A DNA stretch of 64,000 nucleotides from Lithospermum erythrorhizon (lineage: Eukaryota; Streptophyta; Magnoliopsida; Boraginales; Boraginaceae): positions 186,001 through 250,000 of the forward strand of contig JADFUC010000700.1 in assembly GCA_019722365.1 (NCBI GenBank). The letters run 5' to 3'. Both the position numbers and the translations under genes were made by a program. Positions 1 through 11,715 of the stretch are shown here, in pieces (within the stretch, counting starts at the first letter, position 1; each line of letters opens with the position of its first letter). Under the pieces are notes generated by a model, which saw only the letters and a list, made by a program, of their open reading frames with translations, was not told where the DNA came from and made no database searches.

Positions 1-50
1 TCTCTTATACCAACATCTCGGCGCTTGTTTGAGACCGTATAGAGATTTGT

Positions 51-2120
51 TCAACCTGCAAACCAAGTTCTCTTTTCCCTTTTCAACAAATCCTTCTGGT
101 TGGAGCATATTTCTTCTTCAAGATCTCCATGAAGAAATGCAGTTTTTACATCTAGCTGCTCCAGACAAAGATCAAACACGGCACATATCGCCAAGACTAT
201 TCTGACCGTAGTAAGTCGAACCACCGGAGAGAATATCTCATTAAAGTCAATGCCCTCTTTCTGAGCATATCCTTTCACTACCAGTCTTGCACGATACCGT
301 TCTATTTGATCATTGCTATCCCGCTTGATCTTGTAGACCCATTTATTACCAATGGCCTTTCATGGTAAATGGTACTAACTTTACCGCCCCGATTCTTGCG
401 AAGAGCTTCACTTCCTCATGCATAGCTGACATCCACATAGATGCTTCTCAACGGGATTTTGCCTCCTGGAAAGTTGTTGGCTCTCCATCCTCTATGAAAA
501 GACAATATGCAATGTTGCTCCCCATAACATATTCCGATTGCCAAGTTAGAGGTTGTCTCTCACGATTTGAACGACGAATATCTTGAGCATCGGGCTCAAC
601 TCGATCTGGATCTAGTGCCTCGTGCCTCGTCTGCCTCGTAAGGGCTCAATCTTCTTTGTTTGGTTCATCTACGATCTTCACTGTCATAGTCTCCGGTTCC
701 TCTTTTATAATGTTGTCTTGTTCTCTGTTCTTGCAGCTTATCTTCTGCAAATATTACATCTCTGCTGATGACGACCTTGTGGGCAGTGGGATCCCACAAG
801 CGATACCCTTTAACTCCATCAGCATACCCCAAGAAGATACATTGACTTTGGGTCCAACTTTGTTCTTTCTTGGTCATTGTACATCACGTACACATGACTT
901 CCAAATATAGCGGTGGAGGTTCTCAAGAGTCGCCTTTTTCTCCATTCCACATCTCAAATTAGTGGCCTTCAACCCCAATTGTTGTTGATGGTGACCTGTT
1001 TATCACGTGAATAAAGTGTATTTACTTATTTCGCCTGTAATGATTTTCCCAAAATTGCTCTTGTTCTCTCTAGCAAGGTTCTATTCATCCGCTCTGCCAC
1101 TCCATTCTGTTGAGGAGTGTATGTCAGTCGTGAATTGTCTTTTGATGCCTGCATATTTGCAAAATTCAACAAATTCATTGCTTGTATATTCTCCTCCATT
1201 ATTTGTCCTTAAACACTTGATCGCACCTTGAAAGCTTTAAAAGTTTCAAATACATCTGCTTTCCTCTTGATTGGATACACCCAACATCTTCTGGAAAAAT
1301 CATCAATGAAGGACACAAAGTACTTTGCACCTCCTTAGAGATTAATGGTGGTTGCCATGGTGAGTGAATCAATTCTAGAATCTCCTGACTTCTAAAATTT
1401 GATGTACTAAACTTCAATCTACTCACATTTTTGACATTACCCTTTTCACAAAATGGCAAAGTTACCTTTGTGAGTCCTGGAAGTAGACGTGTTCTACAAG
1501 AATCTTCATTCCTCGTTCCGACATATGCCCAAGCTTTTTATGCCACATAATTGAACTTTTTCATTTGGATCTATTGAAGCAACAAATGCTTCTCCTTCTT
1601 GTAGAGTTTTTCCCTTCAAAAGATACAATCTGGCATCTACCTTTTTGCCTCTCATAAGTAATAGTGCGCTTCGACTAACTTTCAAGATTCCTTTTCTACA
1701 ATACCTTTGGTACCAAGGTCGTGCCTAATTGACCTTAGTGATAACAAATTCTTTTTTAGTTCTTCCACATGTCGCATATCTCTAATTGTAAAGTAATGAT
1801 ACCATCATGTAGCTTCAGCTTGATGGTTCCACATGCATAATCTTCGCGTATAACTATTGCAGCTATACACGGATCCTTTCCAAGTAAACAAAGTTGATAA
1901 TCTTTGAAACCATTCTCCGTGAGGTCATGTGAAATGTGGTCTGTTAATGAGTTATTCATCAACAAATGTCATTCTTACCTTTATAAGTTGTCGCGGCTCA
2001 ACATAAAGCTTCTTCACCCATTTGATTTGCTTGCTATATTTCCATGTGGATTGGAATTATTGTTTAACTCCAACAACTCTTGTTTAGATTAATTCTTTTC
2101 TCCGCAATTGTAGCATTTCA
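51..2120 (-). pseudogene. Decayed copia gag-pol polyprotein
   Basis: The segment at 51-278 matches the start of copia reverse transcriptase: it contains GIDFNEIFSPVVR and the [16 protein letters not shown] motif, whose first Asp is a catalytic position. The segment at 665-877 carries the integrase C-terminal signature (CIFLGYADGVKGYRLWDP). At 2101-2120 the minus strand reads C-Y-N-C-G-E-K, the beginning of a CCHC zinc knuckle, but a stop follows almost at once. The pieces lie in different frames with stops between them, so no functional polyprotein can be made. Family assignment is firm; the lineage within copia is not resolved. Confidence 0.88.
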
Positions 2121-2737
2121 TATTTTTCTTACTCCTAAAGTTTGGTAATTTTGGGTTTGACTTCACTTGAGCTACATTCCATTGATCTACCTCTCATCAC
2201 CTTCATAAAAAACTAGAACTTCCGTGATAGAGTTATTTTGTCAAATTTATGATGAGTTGATCGTATGAATCAAAGAGAATCGCATCAATATTTCAAATTT
2301 CTTTCATTGGTAGCTATTGCGTAGTCCAAATGTAAGTGAGCTGGAAAAATAGCGATTTAGTGTTGACGTGTTCCATCACCGGCCGACTCGCCATCCTCAA
2401 CGATAATTTCTTTTAAAGAAAATTTTGTTGTGAAGCAATTTGGCCTCATACAACTTTGCGAAGTGATCTCATATTTATTTCGCAGTTCTCTTCTCTTCTA
2501 TACTAGACAATATCTCATCCGCTAATGCCAAATGGATATCTACAATGGCATTTCCATCCATCTCGATCCATTTTTCATCTGTGATATTTGCCGCCCTTTC
2601 GTTGATTGATGCAATATAATTGTCTTTCTTGAGGACAACTTTTATATTTAATTTCCATAATGAGAAATTTTTTCCATTAAATTTTTCAATTTCAAATTTT
2701 GCCGTTATTACTTCTACTATAAAATTTCAACCAAGTT

Positions 2738-2746
2738 CTGATACCA
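2738..2746 (-). other. Primer-binding site (initiator tRNA-Met type)
   Basis: The minus strand reads TGGTATCAG two bases inside the LTR. This matches the usual copia primer site for the 3' end of initiator methionyl-tRNA. It fixes both the orientation and the LTR border. Confidence 0.8.
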
Positions 2747-2748
2747 AT

Positions 2749-2997
2749 TGTTATAAAAATGACATTATAATAGAGCAAAAACTATAGCTAAATATTTGAG
2801 AATGAATCTAATGATAATATATTTCTGAAGAATAAATATTTTGTTAACAATTTTATGCATCTACTCGTTCTCCTTTTATAGAAAGACAAGAGAAACAATA
2901 GTCATTATATTTTGCATGGCAATGTATACTTTATTCTTTATTTCATAAAATGATAAGTTAATATACTTTCTAATTACCAACCACTAATGTAACAACA
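2749..2997 (-). repeat. 5' LTR of the copia element
   Basis: On the plus strand this 249 bp segment starts TGTTATAA and ends TAACAACA, giving the TG...CA ends of an LTR. It directly abuts the primer-binding site on the internal side. Its partner lies outside the window, so the pair cannot be compared. Confidence 0.75.
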
Positions 2998-3249
2998 GGT
3001 ATTCAAGATGTGCATGGGCAATCAATGACAGATGTCGATTGTAGGAGAAGACCAACAGTTCGGGATTTGGAAATGACCAAGTCAAGAACTTTGAATAAAC
3101 TTTAGACATTGTGCAAGCCGCTTAACAAAGTGGCCAAATTTCGACATTTTCGAGGCCCTAGGCGAAATTAATAATGGGGCCCCTAATATAATCAATAAAA
3201 AAATTTATTGCATCAACTACAATATTTTTAAAAGGAAATGATACATACA

Positions 3250-4700
3250 ATTACAAATTACAAAAATGATTTCTCCGAACATTGCTTGATGCAAACTCAT
3301 CAATAATAGAATTGATATCTATATTTCCTAACATCTCCCTTTCGATGGATACAATTGATAAATCATTCAATCTTTCTTGGGACATTGTTGAACTCATGTA
3401 AGTTTTAACCAACTTCAATTTGAAAACTCCTCTCCGCTGACGCTACGTAAACAGCACAATTAATAAAATTGGAGCATGCAATTGAGACATTCGATAACAA
3501 TCCGCTTTTTTAACAAATTCAAAATTTCAAACCGCTGAGATTAACACATCCGTAAAGTCAATTGCAAAACTCTCTGGCCCGTAATATATATCATTTAAAT
3601 CAATATTGGATTAACGGCCAAGAGATAAACATTTGTAAGATGAATAGAATAATTTTTTAATTCATTATCATTCAGTGACTTCAAATTATTTGAATCAAAT
3701 AGAAAACCAAATATATTTTCAAATGTCTTTAGTTGTTCCAATCTTTGTTTCAATGAAGCAATTGCCATATCCACCACAACTAAGAAATAATTAATTTAAA
3801 GCGAATTTAAGTGGATTGAATTTCTTCAGAGACCATTTTCATCCGGTTTTTTTCCCAAATATTCAACATTTTGTTGGAAACATGTGATCCACATTCATAA
3901 GAATAGCTATGCCTTTTAAACAATCTCCAAACTCTTTTCATATCCATCATTTTCTAAACTTTTCAAATACACATCACATCTTCACTGATTCACAATAAGG
4001 TTAATGTTCTGTATTTTACTTTGTAATTGCTTACTACCATATTAATAGCAAATAAAATGTGACAAATAACGTTTAAGTAAAAATTCAAAGTTCTCAATAG
4101 AAGAATCAAACTTTGTGCTTCACTCTTTATTTTTTGCATCTACAGAAGATTCACATAATTCCATCAAAGCTAATCTTATTTGAGGGGCCTGAAATCTAAT
4201 GGCTTTTACACTTTTAACTCTACTCTCCCAACGAGTATTTGACAAAGACTTCACAGTAAATGATGAAACATTATCAATTAAGATCTTCCATCTTTTCGTT
4301 GAACCCGAAAATAACGAATATATACGTTGCACAACTCCAAAAAAAGATTCAGCTTTGACACAAGAATGTGCCATATCACTAAGAGTAAGATTTAGACTAT
4401 GACAAGCATATGGCATATACAATGCTCTCGGATTTGCCTCAAGCAATCTCTCTTCTCAGTCACCTTGATGTTTACCTTCATTAGAACCATTATCAGAACC
4501 TTGCCCTCTTATATCAACATTAAGATCAAGTAATTTTTAAACATTTAACAATTCTTTAAAAAGACCCAATCCAGAAGTGTCATCTACCTTCAAAAATTCT
4601 AAAAAGCAATTTCACTTTTATTTTTGCATTAGACATATTTATTAGCCAACGCCTATTAGTACCCATTTGTTCTTTCATGACTTATATCTGGAGTACAATG
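3250..4700 (-). pseudogene. hAT-superfamily transposase remnant (ZMYM1-like / DUF4371 type)
   Basis: Minus-strand pieces match the plant hAT-type protein often annotated as zinc finger MYM-type protein 1-like. At 4120-4446 there is an open segment with YMPYACHSLNLTLSDMAHSC and a following TRWESR motif, typical of the catalytic core. At about 3270-3430 a segment reads RLNDLSIVSIEREMLGNID, the C-terminal hAT dimerisation motif. Stops and frame changes separate the pieces, and the N-terminal zinc finger and part of the DUF4371 region are missing or unrecognisable. Rough outer limits may be the GGGGCC-containing stretches near 3175 and 4815, but clear terminal inverted repeats and an 8 bp target duplication were not found. 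It lies just upstream of the LHCA6 gene. Confidence 0.8.
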
Positions 4701-4974
4701 AAGAATATAGACAAATACATTTTTGAGTTTCTACACGTTAACTTACCCTGCTAGTCTGCTATGCTACCTATCTTTCTCTATTTAGTTATTAGGTATTAGC
4801 CATTTGAAAGTTGGGGCCTTGGAGGCTCAAAAGTTTTGGACCAAACACAAATATAGTATATGGACAAACAGGAGGATTCCTTAGCGTCCGCCACCCAGCC
4901 TAAACTTGCATAGAATGATAAAATGAAAAATAGTACCTCACAGCTCTCTTCATAAAATGAAAATAAATAAAAAT

Positions 4975-5148
4975 ATGGGAGAGGATCTTGGCCAAGAGTG
5001 TTATTGTCCATGGCTCTATCCATTGCTTCCACTGCATTTTCCAAGATTCCAACCAGGTAAGAAAAATACAGTGTTTATAGTGCTAGATTGAACTAATAAT
5101 AGAGTCATCTTATATTGTGGAACAGGGAAATCTCCGGGAGATATTTGA
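4975..5148 (+). promoter_or_regulatory. Possible upstream ORF overlapping the LHCA6 start
   Basis: An ATG at 4975 precedes the LHCA6 ATG (5010) in a different frame. After removal of intron 1 (5057-5125) it would encode 34 residues and stop at 5146-5148 in exon 2. It matters only if transcription starts upstream of 4975, which the sequence cannot show. An I-box-like GATAA core lies at about 4917. Confidence 0.3.
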
Positions 5149-6133
5149 ATGGAAATTTGGCAACACGTTTGAAGGCCACAAAGGGGGGCGTTTCGAGTGT
5201 TTGTGAACCATTACCTCCAGATAGGCCTCTTTGGTTCCCTGGCAGTTCCCCTCCTGACTGGCTTGATGGAAGGTACGCATTCACCTCTGTTTTCGATGAT
5301 TATTATTGCACACTTTTGTTCACTATTTCAAACTTACCCCATCTTTCTCTTATTGCTGCTTTCAGTCTTCCTGGAGATTTTGGCTTTGATCCACTTGGAC
5401 TAGGTATATGTTTATTCAATATTGTAATCCAACTAGAGATAACCACCCATTCCATATTTCAATGATGTTGATTTTGACCAGGGTCTGATCCTCAGCTCCT
5501 CAAATGGTTTGCTCAAGCAGAGTTAATTCATAGCCGATGGGCAATGCTAGCTGTAGCTGGAATTCTCATTCCAGAATTGCTAGAAAGGTTAGGATTCATC
5601 GACAACTTCTCCTGGTACGATGCCGGATCTCGGGAGTACTTTGCAGACTCAACAACTTTGCTGGTAGTGCAATTAGCCTTAATGGGATGGGTTGAGGGAA
5701 GAAGATGGGCTGATATTATCAACCCAGGTAGTGTCGATATAGAACCAACGTTTCCGCACAAGAAGAAGCCAAAGGCGGATGTTGGGTACCCTGGTGGATT
5801 GTGGTTTGATCCATTCATGTGGGGGAGAGGATCACCAGAACCGGTGATGGTGTTGAGGACCAAGGAAATCAAGAATGGTAGGCTTGCAATGCTTGCTTTT
5901 GTGGGATTCTGTTTCCAAGCTATCTATACAGGAGAAGGTCCAATTGAGAATTTGATGGCACACATTGCTGATCCTGGACATTGCAACATTTTCTCGGTAA
6001 ATGTCTTTCATTTTAAATGTGTTAGGAGAAAGAAATGAATTGTTCATTTGGATCACAAAACCTAAATAATTAAATGAGCTAATCTGACAATTTGCTGGTG
6101 TTGTTTCATATGCAGGCTTTTACATCACACTAG
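5010..6133 (+). CDS. LHCA6: Photosystem I light-harvesting chlorophyll a/b protein, LHCA6 type
   Basis: Exons: 5010-5056, 5126-5272, 5366-5403, 5482-5996, 6116-6133, giving 254 residues with all splice sites GT/AG. The first ~40 residues, rich in Ser, Thr and Lys, resemble a chloroplast transit peptide. The mature part starts with [20 protein letters not shown] and [10 protein letters not shown], the conserved LHC entry. Helix B carries [14 protein letters not shown], where Glu and His are chlorophyll ligands; helix C follows near [16 protein letters not shown]; helix A is [15 protein letters not shown]. The tail [14 protein letters not shown] and overall sequence favour LHCA6 (close to LHCA2) over other LHCs. 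In Arabidopsis, Lhca6 with Lhca5 links photosystem I to the chloroplast NDH complex for cyclic electron flow; that role is inferred here. The first-helix ligand is His rather than the Asn associated with the red-shifted LHCA3/4 forms. Confidence 0.92.
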
Positions 6134-6495
6134 ATGAGACACACAAAAAAGTAGATATTGGTGAGGAACTTCTGTTAATCAATGTTGATGTTCACAACCA
6201 CTTCGACTACTTCTGTTAATCAACGTTGATATTGGTTTTAATCGACAACCAACCAAAAAGTAGATTGACAATATCACTATGAAACATCAGCTACATTTTC
6301 TTTTCTTTTTGTATCAATAACTTGAAATCATTTTTCTGCATCTCTATTATGAAGCCTTATAGCTATTATGTAACCTCGAAACCAAATTACTATTCTGTAC
6401 AATAATTCTTCGGTATTTAACACCGCGAAGCAATTGCCCTACTCCTTAATTAGAACAATGGCATCATCTAATTTGCCTTCTGCAATCAGGTACTT
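6134..6495. other. LHCA6 3' flank
   Basis: This is AT-rich sequence expected to include the LHCA6 3' UTR. A short block (cttctgttaatcaa + t/c + gttgat) occurs twice, near 6169 and 6208. No other gene is visible. Confidence 0.5.
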
Positions 6496-6585
6496 CTATT
6501 TGTTGGACACAACCTGTGGGTTGAGCCCCAAGATATGCTCTCTCATTAAGTCATGCCTTGTCAAAATTCCAACAATGGGAGGCTT
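6496..6585 (-). pseudogene. Orphan C-terminal exon of a CLC chloride/nitrate channel
   Basis: On the minus strand an intact acceptor (TTTTGCAG at 6593-6586) is followed by 29 codons and a TAG at 6496-6498. The peptide reads PPIVGILTRHDLMREHILG and ends NPQVVSNK. This is the end of the second CBS domain of plant vacuolar/Golgi CLC transporters, closest in my memory to CLC-c/CLC-g. No upstream CLC exon is found in the ~600 bp before the next gene, and CLC genes are several kb long. It is therefore best seen as a captured or left-over last exon, tail-to-tail with LHCA6. If a transposon-sized intron separated it from other exons, the CRTISO-like gene would lie inside that intron, which is unlikely. 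Confidence 0.72.
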
Positions 6586-7025
6586 CTGCAAAATAACAAA
6601 AATCAAGTTACAAATTAATCCTTAATGAAAACAGATCATTTGGTCCTTAAACAAAGCCATGTCAAAATGAAATGCCGAATTGCTCTACAGGTGAGAAGAA
6701 GATTCTTCACCATAGAGACGACTAGGCGAGGGATAAGATTAAATAAACCATAACAGAATGACATGCGGAGAAATTGTGTTAGATTTAAGTACTTTAGAAC
6801 CTTTGTTAAGCAGTGATGAAGTTTTGAGCAATGGAAACAATCAAGGCTAGTATGGTCCCGGTTATATAACTGTTGTTAGATTTATGAAATAAATACCTCG
6901 TAGGACGAGGAGCAAAAGGAGGAATCAATAGCTGGTCCGAGAGGATGATCGTCCAATCATCTATACCAGGAATCGTTCAGAAAGTTGTTGGCCTAAAACA
7001 TGTTAATTAATATTTATACATGAAA

Positions 7026-7213
7026 AGAAACATGTTGATGGGATTGGGTGCACATTTTGGGCGGTCATAAATTGTATGGATTTTGGTCTCAACGTGGCAT
7101 ATCACCAACTTCACAAAACAAAACCATTCTTATCAGAATACAATTTAAGCATACAGAATGATTTGATGATGATAATAAGCTGAATAGAAACATGTTGATG
7201 GGATTGGGTGCAC
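7026..7213 (+). repeat. Perfect 28 bp direct repeat around the CRTISO-like start codon
   Basis: The block at 7026-7053 recurs without change at 7186-7213, 160 bp apart. Each copy includes ATGTTGATGGGATTGGGTGC. The second copy holds the start codon of the downstream gene (7192). The first copy opens a short frame (ATG at 7032) that ends after 12 codons. Confidence 0.9.
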
Positions 7214-10157
7214 CCAGGTTTCTTCAACACCACCATAATAATAAGCTAAAAAGATCTGTATTTACTCCGAATGCAATTGTTGCTGATTCCACTTCAACTT
7301 GGGCGGATGTGGTGGTGGTTGGAAGTGGAATTGCAGGACTATGTTGTGGAGGGCTTCTAGCAAGGTACAATCAAGATGTTTTGGTACTTGAAAGCCATGA
7401 TGTGCCTGGTGGTGCTGCTCATTCTTTTCAAATTAAGGATTACAAATTTGACTCTGGCCCATCTTTGTTTTCTGGTTTCCAGTCAAGAGGCCCTCAGGCC
7501 AATCCTCTTGCACAAGTATTATTCTCTCTTCTTTCTTTATCCATTATATAGTTGTTTGTTTTGAAAAACTTATGTAGTTCTAATTGTGGATGATAGTATA
7601 TTATAGTTTCAACATAGCATTCATCTGCAGGTGCTTGATGCATTGGGTGAGTCAATCCCCTGTACTAAATATGACTCATGGATGGTATATGTTCCTGAAG
7701 GAGAATTCTTGTCACGAATTGGACCAACAGACTTTTTCAAGGTGATTTCAAATGTTCCAAATACTTATTGCAATTGAATTATCATGACAAATTGTTGGTC
7801 TTCAGGATCTGGAAAAATATGCTGGACCAAATGCAGTCAAGGAGTGGAGAAAGCTTCTTGTTAGTGCTAAAAGCTTTCTTCTTTATGAAAAATTCAATAT
7901 TATGCTCAACCCCAGAGTTTATATTCAGTATTTTTTTTTTATGTAAGTGTTTCCTTTTTAGGATGCTATACTACCTATGTCTGCTGCTGCGATGGCATTG
8001 CCACCTCTTTCTATCAGAGGTGACCTCGGTGTTCTTTCCACAGCAGCAGTTAGATATGCCCCATCACTACTGAAATCTTTTGCTCAAATGGGACCTCAGG
8101 GAGCTCTTGGTGCGACAAAGCTGCTCAGACCTTTTTCAGATATCATAGATTCCCTCGAATTAAAGGACCCCTTCATTCGGAATTGGCTGGACCTTTTGGC
8201 TTTCTTGCTTGGTGGGGTGAAAACCAATGGTATACTTTCAGCGGAGATGGTAACTATTGCGCATCATTGATTCCATAAAACATAGCATTGAAACTTGAAT
8301 TAATAGAAAACAATTTTGAGCACTTCTATAAATTTTGGTTTCTGTGAGTTTCGTCGACACTAAAATCATGATGCTTCACGGAGATAGTACTTTCTAGTTT
8401 GCATGCTTGTATATATCGTTTAAAGTAGCAACTTCAATTGATTTTCTGGTTGATTATCCTATGCACTGAAGTTGAAGAGAGTGAAATGATGGAAATAACA
8501 ATTGACTGCTTTATTCCTCTCAATTTGAATTTCCAATGGAGAGAGTAAATGGTCCTCCTATTGTCCCATATCCTGCCAGGTGGAAAGCATCAACTGTTAC
8601 TAGCTTAGAGAGTGTCTCTTAAGAATTAAATAGACTTCCTAACAAATTTTGTATATGATTGCTTATGTTTCAAAATTACCTTGACTTTGAAGAATTACTG
8701 CTTGTTGAGTTGATTTACATTTCTGATCAACATGGAAGTACTTATGTTTATTACGAACTCTAACGTTCTTCTTATGTTTGCAGGTATACATGTTTTCAGA
8801 ATGGTATAAGCCAGGTTGCACTTTGGAGTATCCGCTTCATGGAAGTGGAGCAATTGTTGATGCTCTTGTCCGAGGTCTACAGAAATTCGGAGGTCGGATA
8901 TCTCTCAGGAGCCATGTGGAAAATATTATTGTTGAGAATGGACGAGCGGTAGGAGTGAAGCTTAGAAGTGGTCAAGTAAGTTCAAGTTTTTGAAACTAGT
9001 TATTTTTTGTGGTCTTTTTTAAAAACCTGAATAGGAAAGCTTTCTTCCAGATTATTCGAGCTAGGAAGGCTGTTGTCAGCAATGCATCTATGTGGGATAC
9101 ATTAAACCTACTTCCGGAGGATGTTGTTCCAAAAACATATCAAGACAGGATAAACAAAACCCCACAATGTGAATCTTTCATGCATTTGCATTTAGGCTTT
9201 GATGCAGAGGTGAGCTTCTTCGTCAGCTTCCACTTTCTTGATTTTGATAAAACAGGATTTCATTTTCTGCAAGCATATGCCCTTAAGTTAGCAAATTTTT
9301 ATTAAATGATAGATTGGTTGACTTTCCGGATGATTAGGGAATACCTGCTGACCTGGGAATCCACCACATTGTTGTGAATGACTGGAACCGAGGAGTCGAT
9401 GCTGATCAGAATGTTGTTCTAATATCTGTACCAAGCGTCCTTAGCTCTGATCTTGCTCCTCCTGGTAAACATGTTTTACATGCATACACGCCCGGTACTG
9501 AGCCTTTTGAACTTTGGGAAGGGCTTGATAGGAAAAGCAATGAGTATAAACAACTCAAAGCTGAAAGAGCTGAGGTATGCTCTGTCCTGGTGTAGCTGGA
9601 AAGTTTGCAATTTATTAATTCTTGTATAGTTTCAGATGTTAAATAATTTTTCTACTTCCCTTTTGGGTCATCTACAATCATCCTTTGGCTTTTAAACGGA
9701 TTGTCCCACATTCAGTAAACTAACTTTAAATCAGTTTACTATCTTCCTAATGGTTTGAGCCATGTGGTGCATGCCCGGAGCTCTGGCACCATGCTACCCT
9801 TTGTTTGCAATATATTCATAAAACGATCGAACATGTTTTCAGGTGATGTGGAAGGCTGTGGAGCGCGCTCTTGGTCCAGGTTTTAATCGAGATAAGTGTG
9901 AGGTTAAATTAGTTGGAACCCCACTGACACATCAAAGGTTTTTGAGGAGGAACAGAGGGACTTATGGTCCTGCAGTAATGGCTGGTAAAGACTCATTTCC
10001 TGGACATTCAACTCCAATCCAACAACTCTTCTGTTGTGGGGATTCTACTTTTCCAGGAATCGGTGTCCCTGCAGTTGCTGCAAGTGGCGCTATTGTAGCT
10101 AATTCACTAGTTTCTGTGTCTGAACACTCCCAACTTCTTGATGCTGTAGGAATCTAA
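7192..10157 (+). CDS. Carotenoid isomerase-like FAD-dependent oxidoreductase (CRTISO-like)
   Basis: Exons: 7192-7515, 7631-7741, 7806-7859, 7962-8249, 8784-8975, 9051-9209, 9338-9574, 9843-10157; 559 residues, and every intron is phase 0. An N-terminal dinucleotide-binding motif (GSGIAG, residues 44-49, in DVVVVGSGIAGLCCGG) is followed by an acidic residue ending the second strand (VLVLES). The C-terminus has the second FAD-contact motif GDSTFPGIGVPAVAASG (from about residue 521). These define the CrtI/CRTISO/RetSat flavoprotein family. The overall sequence resembles the plant protein annotated as FAD/NAD(P)-binding oxidoreductase, a paralogue of prolycopene isomerase, more than CRTISO itself; a carotenoid substrate is inferred. 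The short N-terminus before the FAD motif may be a plastid transit peptide. The ATG at 7192 opens directly into this frame; ATG 7198 is an in-frame alternative. Confidence 0.88.
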
Positions 10158-11469
10158 AGGTGTTCACCTGTAACTCAACATGCATGGGATTCCATAGTTT
10201 TACAATATAGCATCAACATTTTCATATATATTGGTCAATGCAAAGAGATGTGACTGGTTTTACCACAATATGTTTTAATAATGACAATTTATCTGTTTGT
10301 TATTTAAGCAAAAACGACATTAAATCGCACTTGAATATCTGAGGAAGTTTGTTAGCAAGAAGAGACAAGACATGGTTGATGAACAATGAGCTCATAGAGG
10401 GCCTCCTTTACGCAGTATTATCAACCTTCCTGTGGATCTTGTTCCAGCAACATTGTTAAGCTTTGGATCAGTAAATGTCTCAGATAGACACAATTTGACT
10501 TTTGACAAATGACTTTAATTTGCATTAAATGTTTATTCTTGAGAAAATGAATGTAATATATCTGCCAAACAGGTCACACATTTTTGCACATACTATTAAA
10601 ATGTATGGTTGCATGTAAAGATTTATGCTTTCAAACATTTAAATCGGTATAATAAATAAAGTAATTAACTATTTAAGTAAATTTATAAATCATACTTTGA
10701 TTTATATTATAATTCATTTTATTCATAAGCTATATGATCTCTTATAATTTTTAATAATATATTTGTATCAATTTTGTTATTATACTTCTTCATTAAGATT
10801 TAATAAAAGCACGCACATTATGTACTTTATTTATTGTTAGAAAACATCACTTTTCTCTTTTAATAAAATACATCTTATGTTATTTTATTTATCGTTAAAA
10901 ACATCACTTCTCAATCGATTAAGAAGATAAATTATTCATAGTTCTACTATTTTATTTGTTTTATGTATTCATTTTACCATATATTTAATTGATTAAATCA
11001 ATAATATTTACAATAAACCCATAATATCAAGACATTTTTACGAAATTCTCCAATCAGAAATACGCAAAACGTACCCAAAGAGGCCACATATTAAATGCCA
11101 TTGTTCGAATGCTGAATACTTCAAACGAATTATAATAAAAATCAAATTAATAAAGATGACACGCTTCTTTTAAAAAAATATATCTTCATGAATAATTTTA
11201 ATGTTAAACCCTCAATAAGATATTAATATTACTTGACGTGGAAACTTTAAAATTTTGACACAAATAACAACTTCAATATAAAATGTCACAAAGTTAGTCA
11301 TTCAAATAGAACACGCAGATAATAATTATACTTGACACCATCAATAAACGCGATTATATACCCATATACAAATCATGCATGTATTTTTTGTGACCATAAT
11401 ATATATGCATTATATTTCATATGAAATAAAACCAAGATAAGATTATTACGACAATATACTCTTATTTTT
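10158..11469. other. AT-rich intergenic sequence
   Basis: The first ~400 bp probably contain the 3' UTR of the CRTISO-like gene. The rest is very AT-rich, with a short imperfect duplication near 10832-10918 (AAAACATCACTT twice). I see no gene. Confidence 0.5.
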
Positions 11470-11715
11470 ACGAATATAACTGGGCAATATAAAATGTATC
11501 GCAATGTTATAGAGCACGAAAGACGATTTATCAAGTTTTAATTGTGTATCACAATACAAATCCAGTCAGCTCTATTTATAGGCTTCAAGATACAATAATA
11601 CAGAACTAAATAACTCGTAAATAAAGAACCCACTGGACAAGCCATCGCTTCATTCCCCTTCGTAAACGCATTTAATTTTGCTGATGTTAGAAATCCACAA
11701 TATAATATTTCCATA
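11470..11715 (-). repeat. Eroded 3' LTR of copy A
   Basis: This segment aligns loosely with the inner part of the 5' LTR (26505-26745): both share GAATATAACT followed by a CAATATAAA-ATGTAT block. Both end in a run like ATATTT(T)CCATA/CATAACA before the polypurine-tract complement. The left border is uncertain. Confidence 0.5.

Larger units (their letters stand above)
1..2997 (-). mobile_element. Ty1-copia LTR retrotransposon, 5' part, truncated by window edge
   Basis: Read on the minus strand, the order is 5' LTR (2749-2997), primer-binding site (2738-2746), gag with a zinc-knuckle remnant (about 2101-2120), a gag-pre-integrase stretch (about 1756-1965), integrase (about 665-1459) and the start of reverse transcriptase (51-278). 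This gag-integrase-RT order is that of Ty1-copia. The 3' half, including RNase H and the 3' LTR, lies left of the window. The coding frame is broken repeatedly, so the copy is dead. No target-site duplication can be tested because one end is missing. Confidence 0.9.

Noticed and set aside
5528..5872. 114-codon frame opposite LHCA6 exon 4
   Set aside because: Antisense shadow of a well-recognised LHC coding exon.
6880..6990. Minus-strand exon-like stretch (DDWTIILSDQLL...) ending in a GT donor
   Set aside because: About 30 codons with a stop upstream, no family recognised and no partner exon; too little to call.
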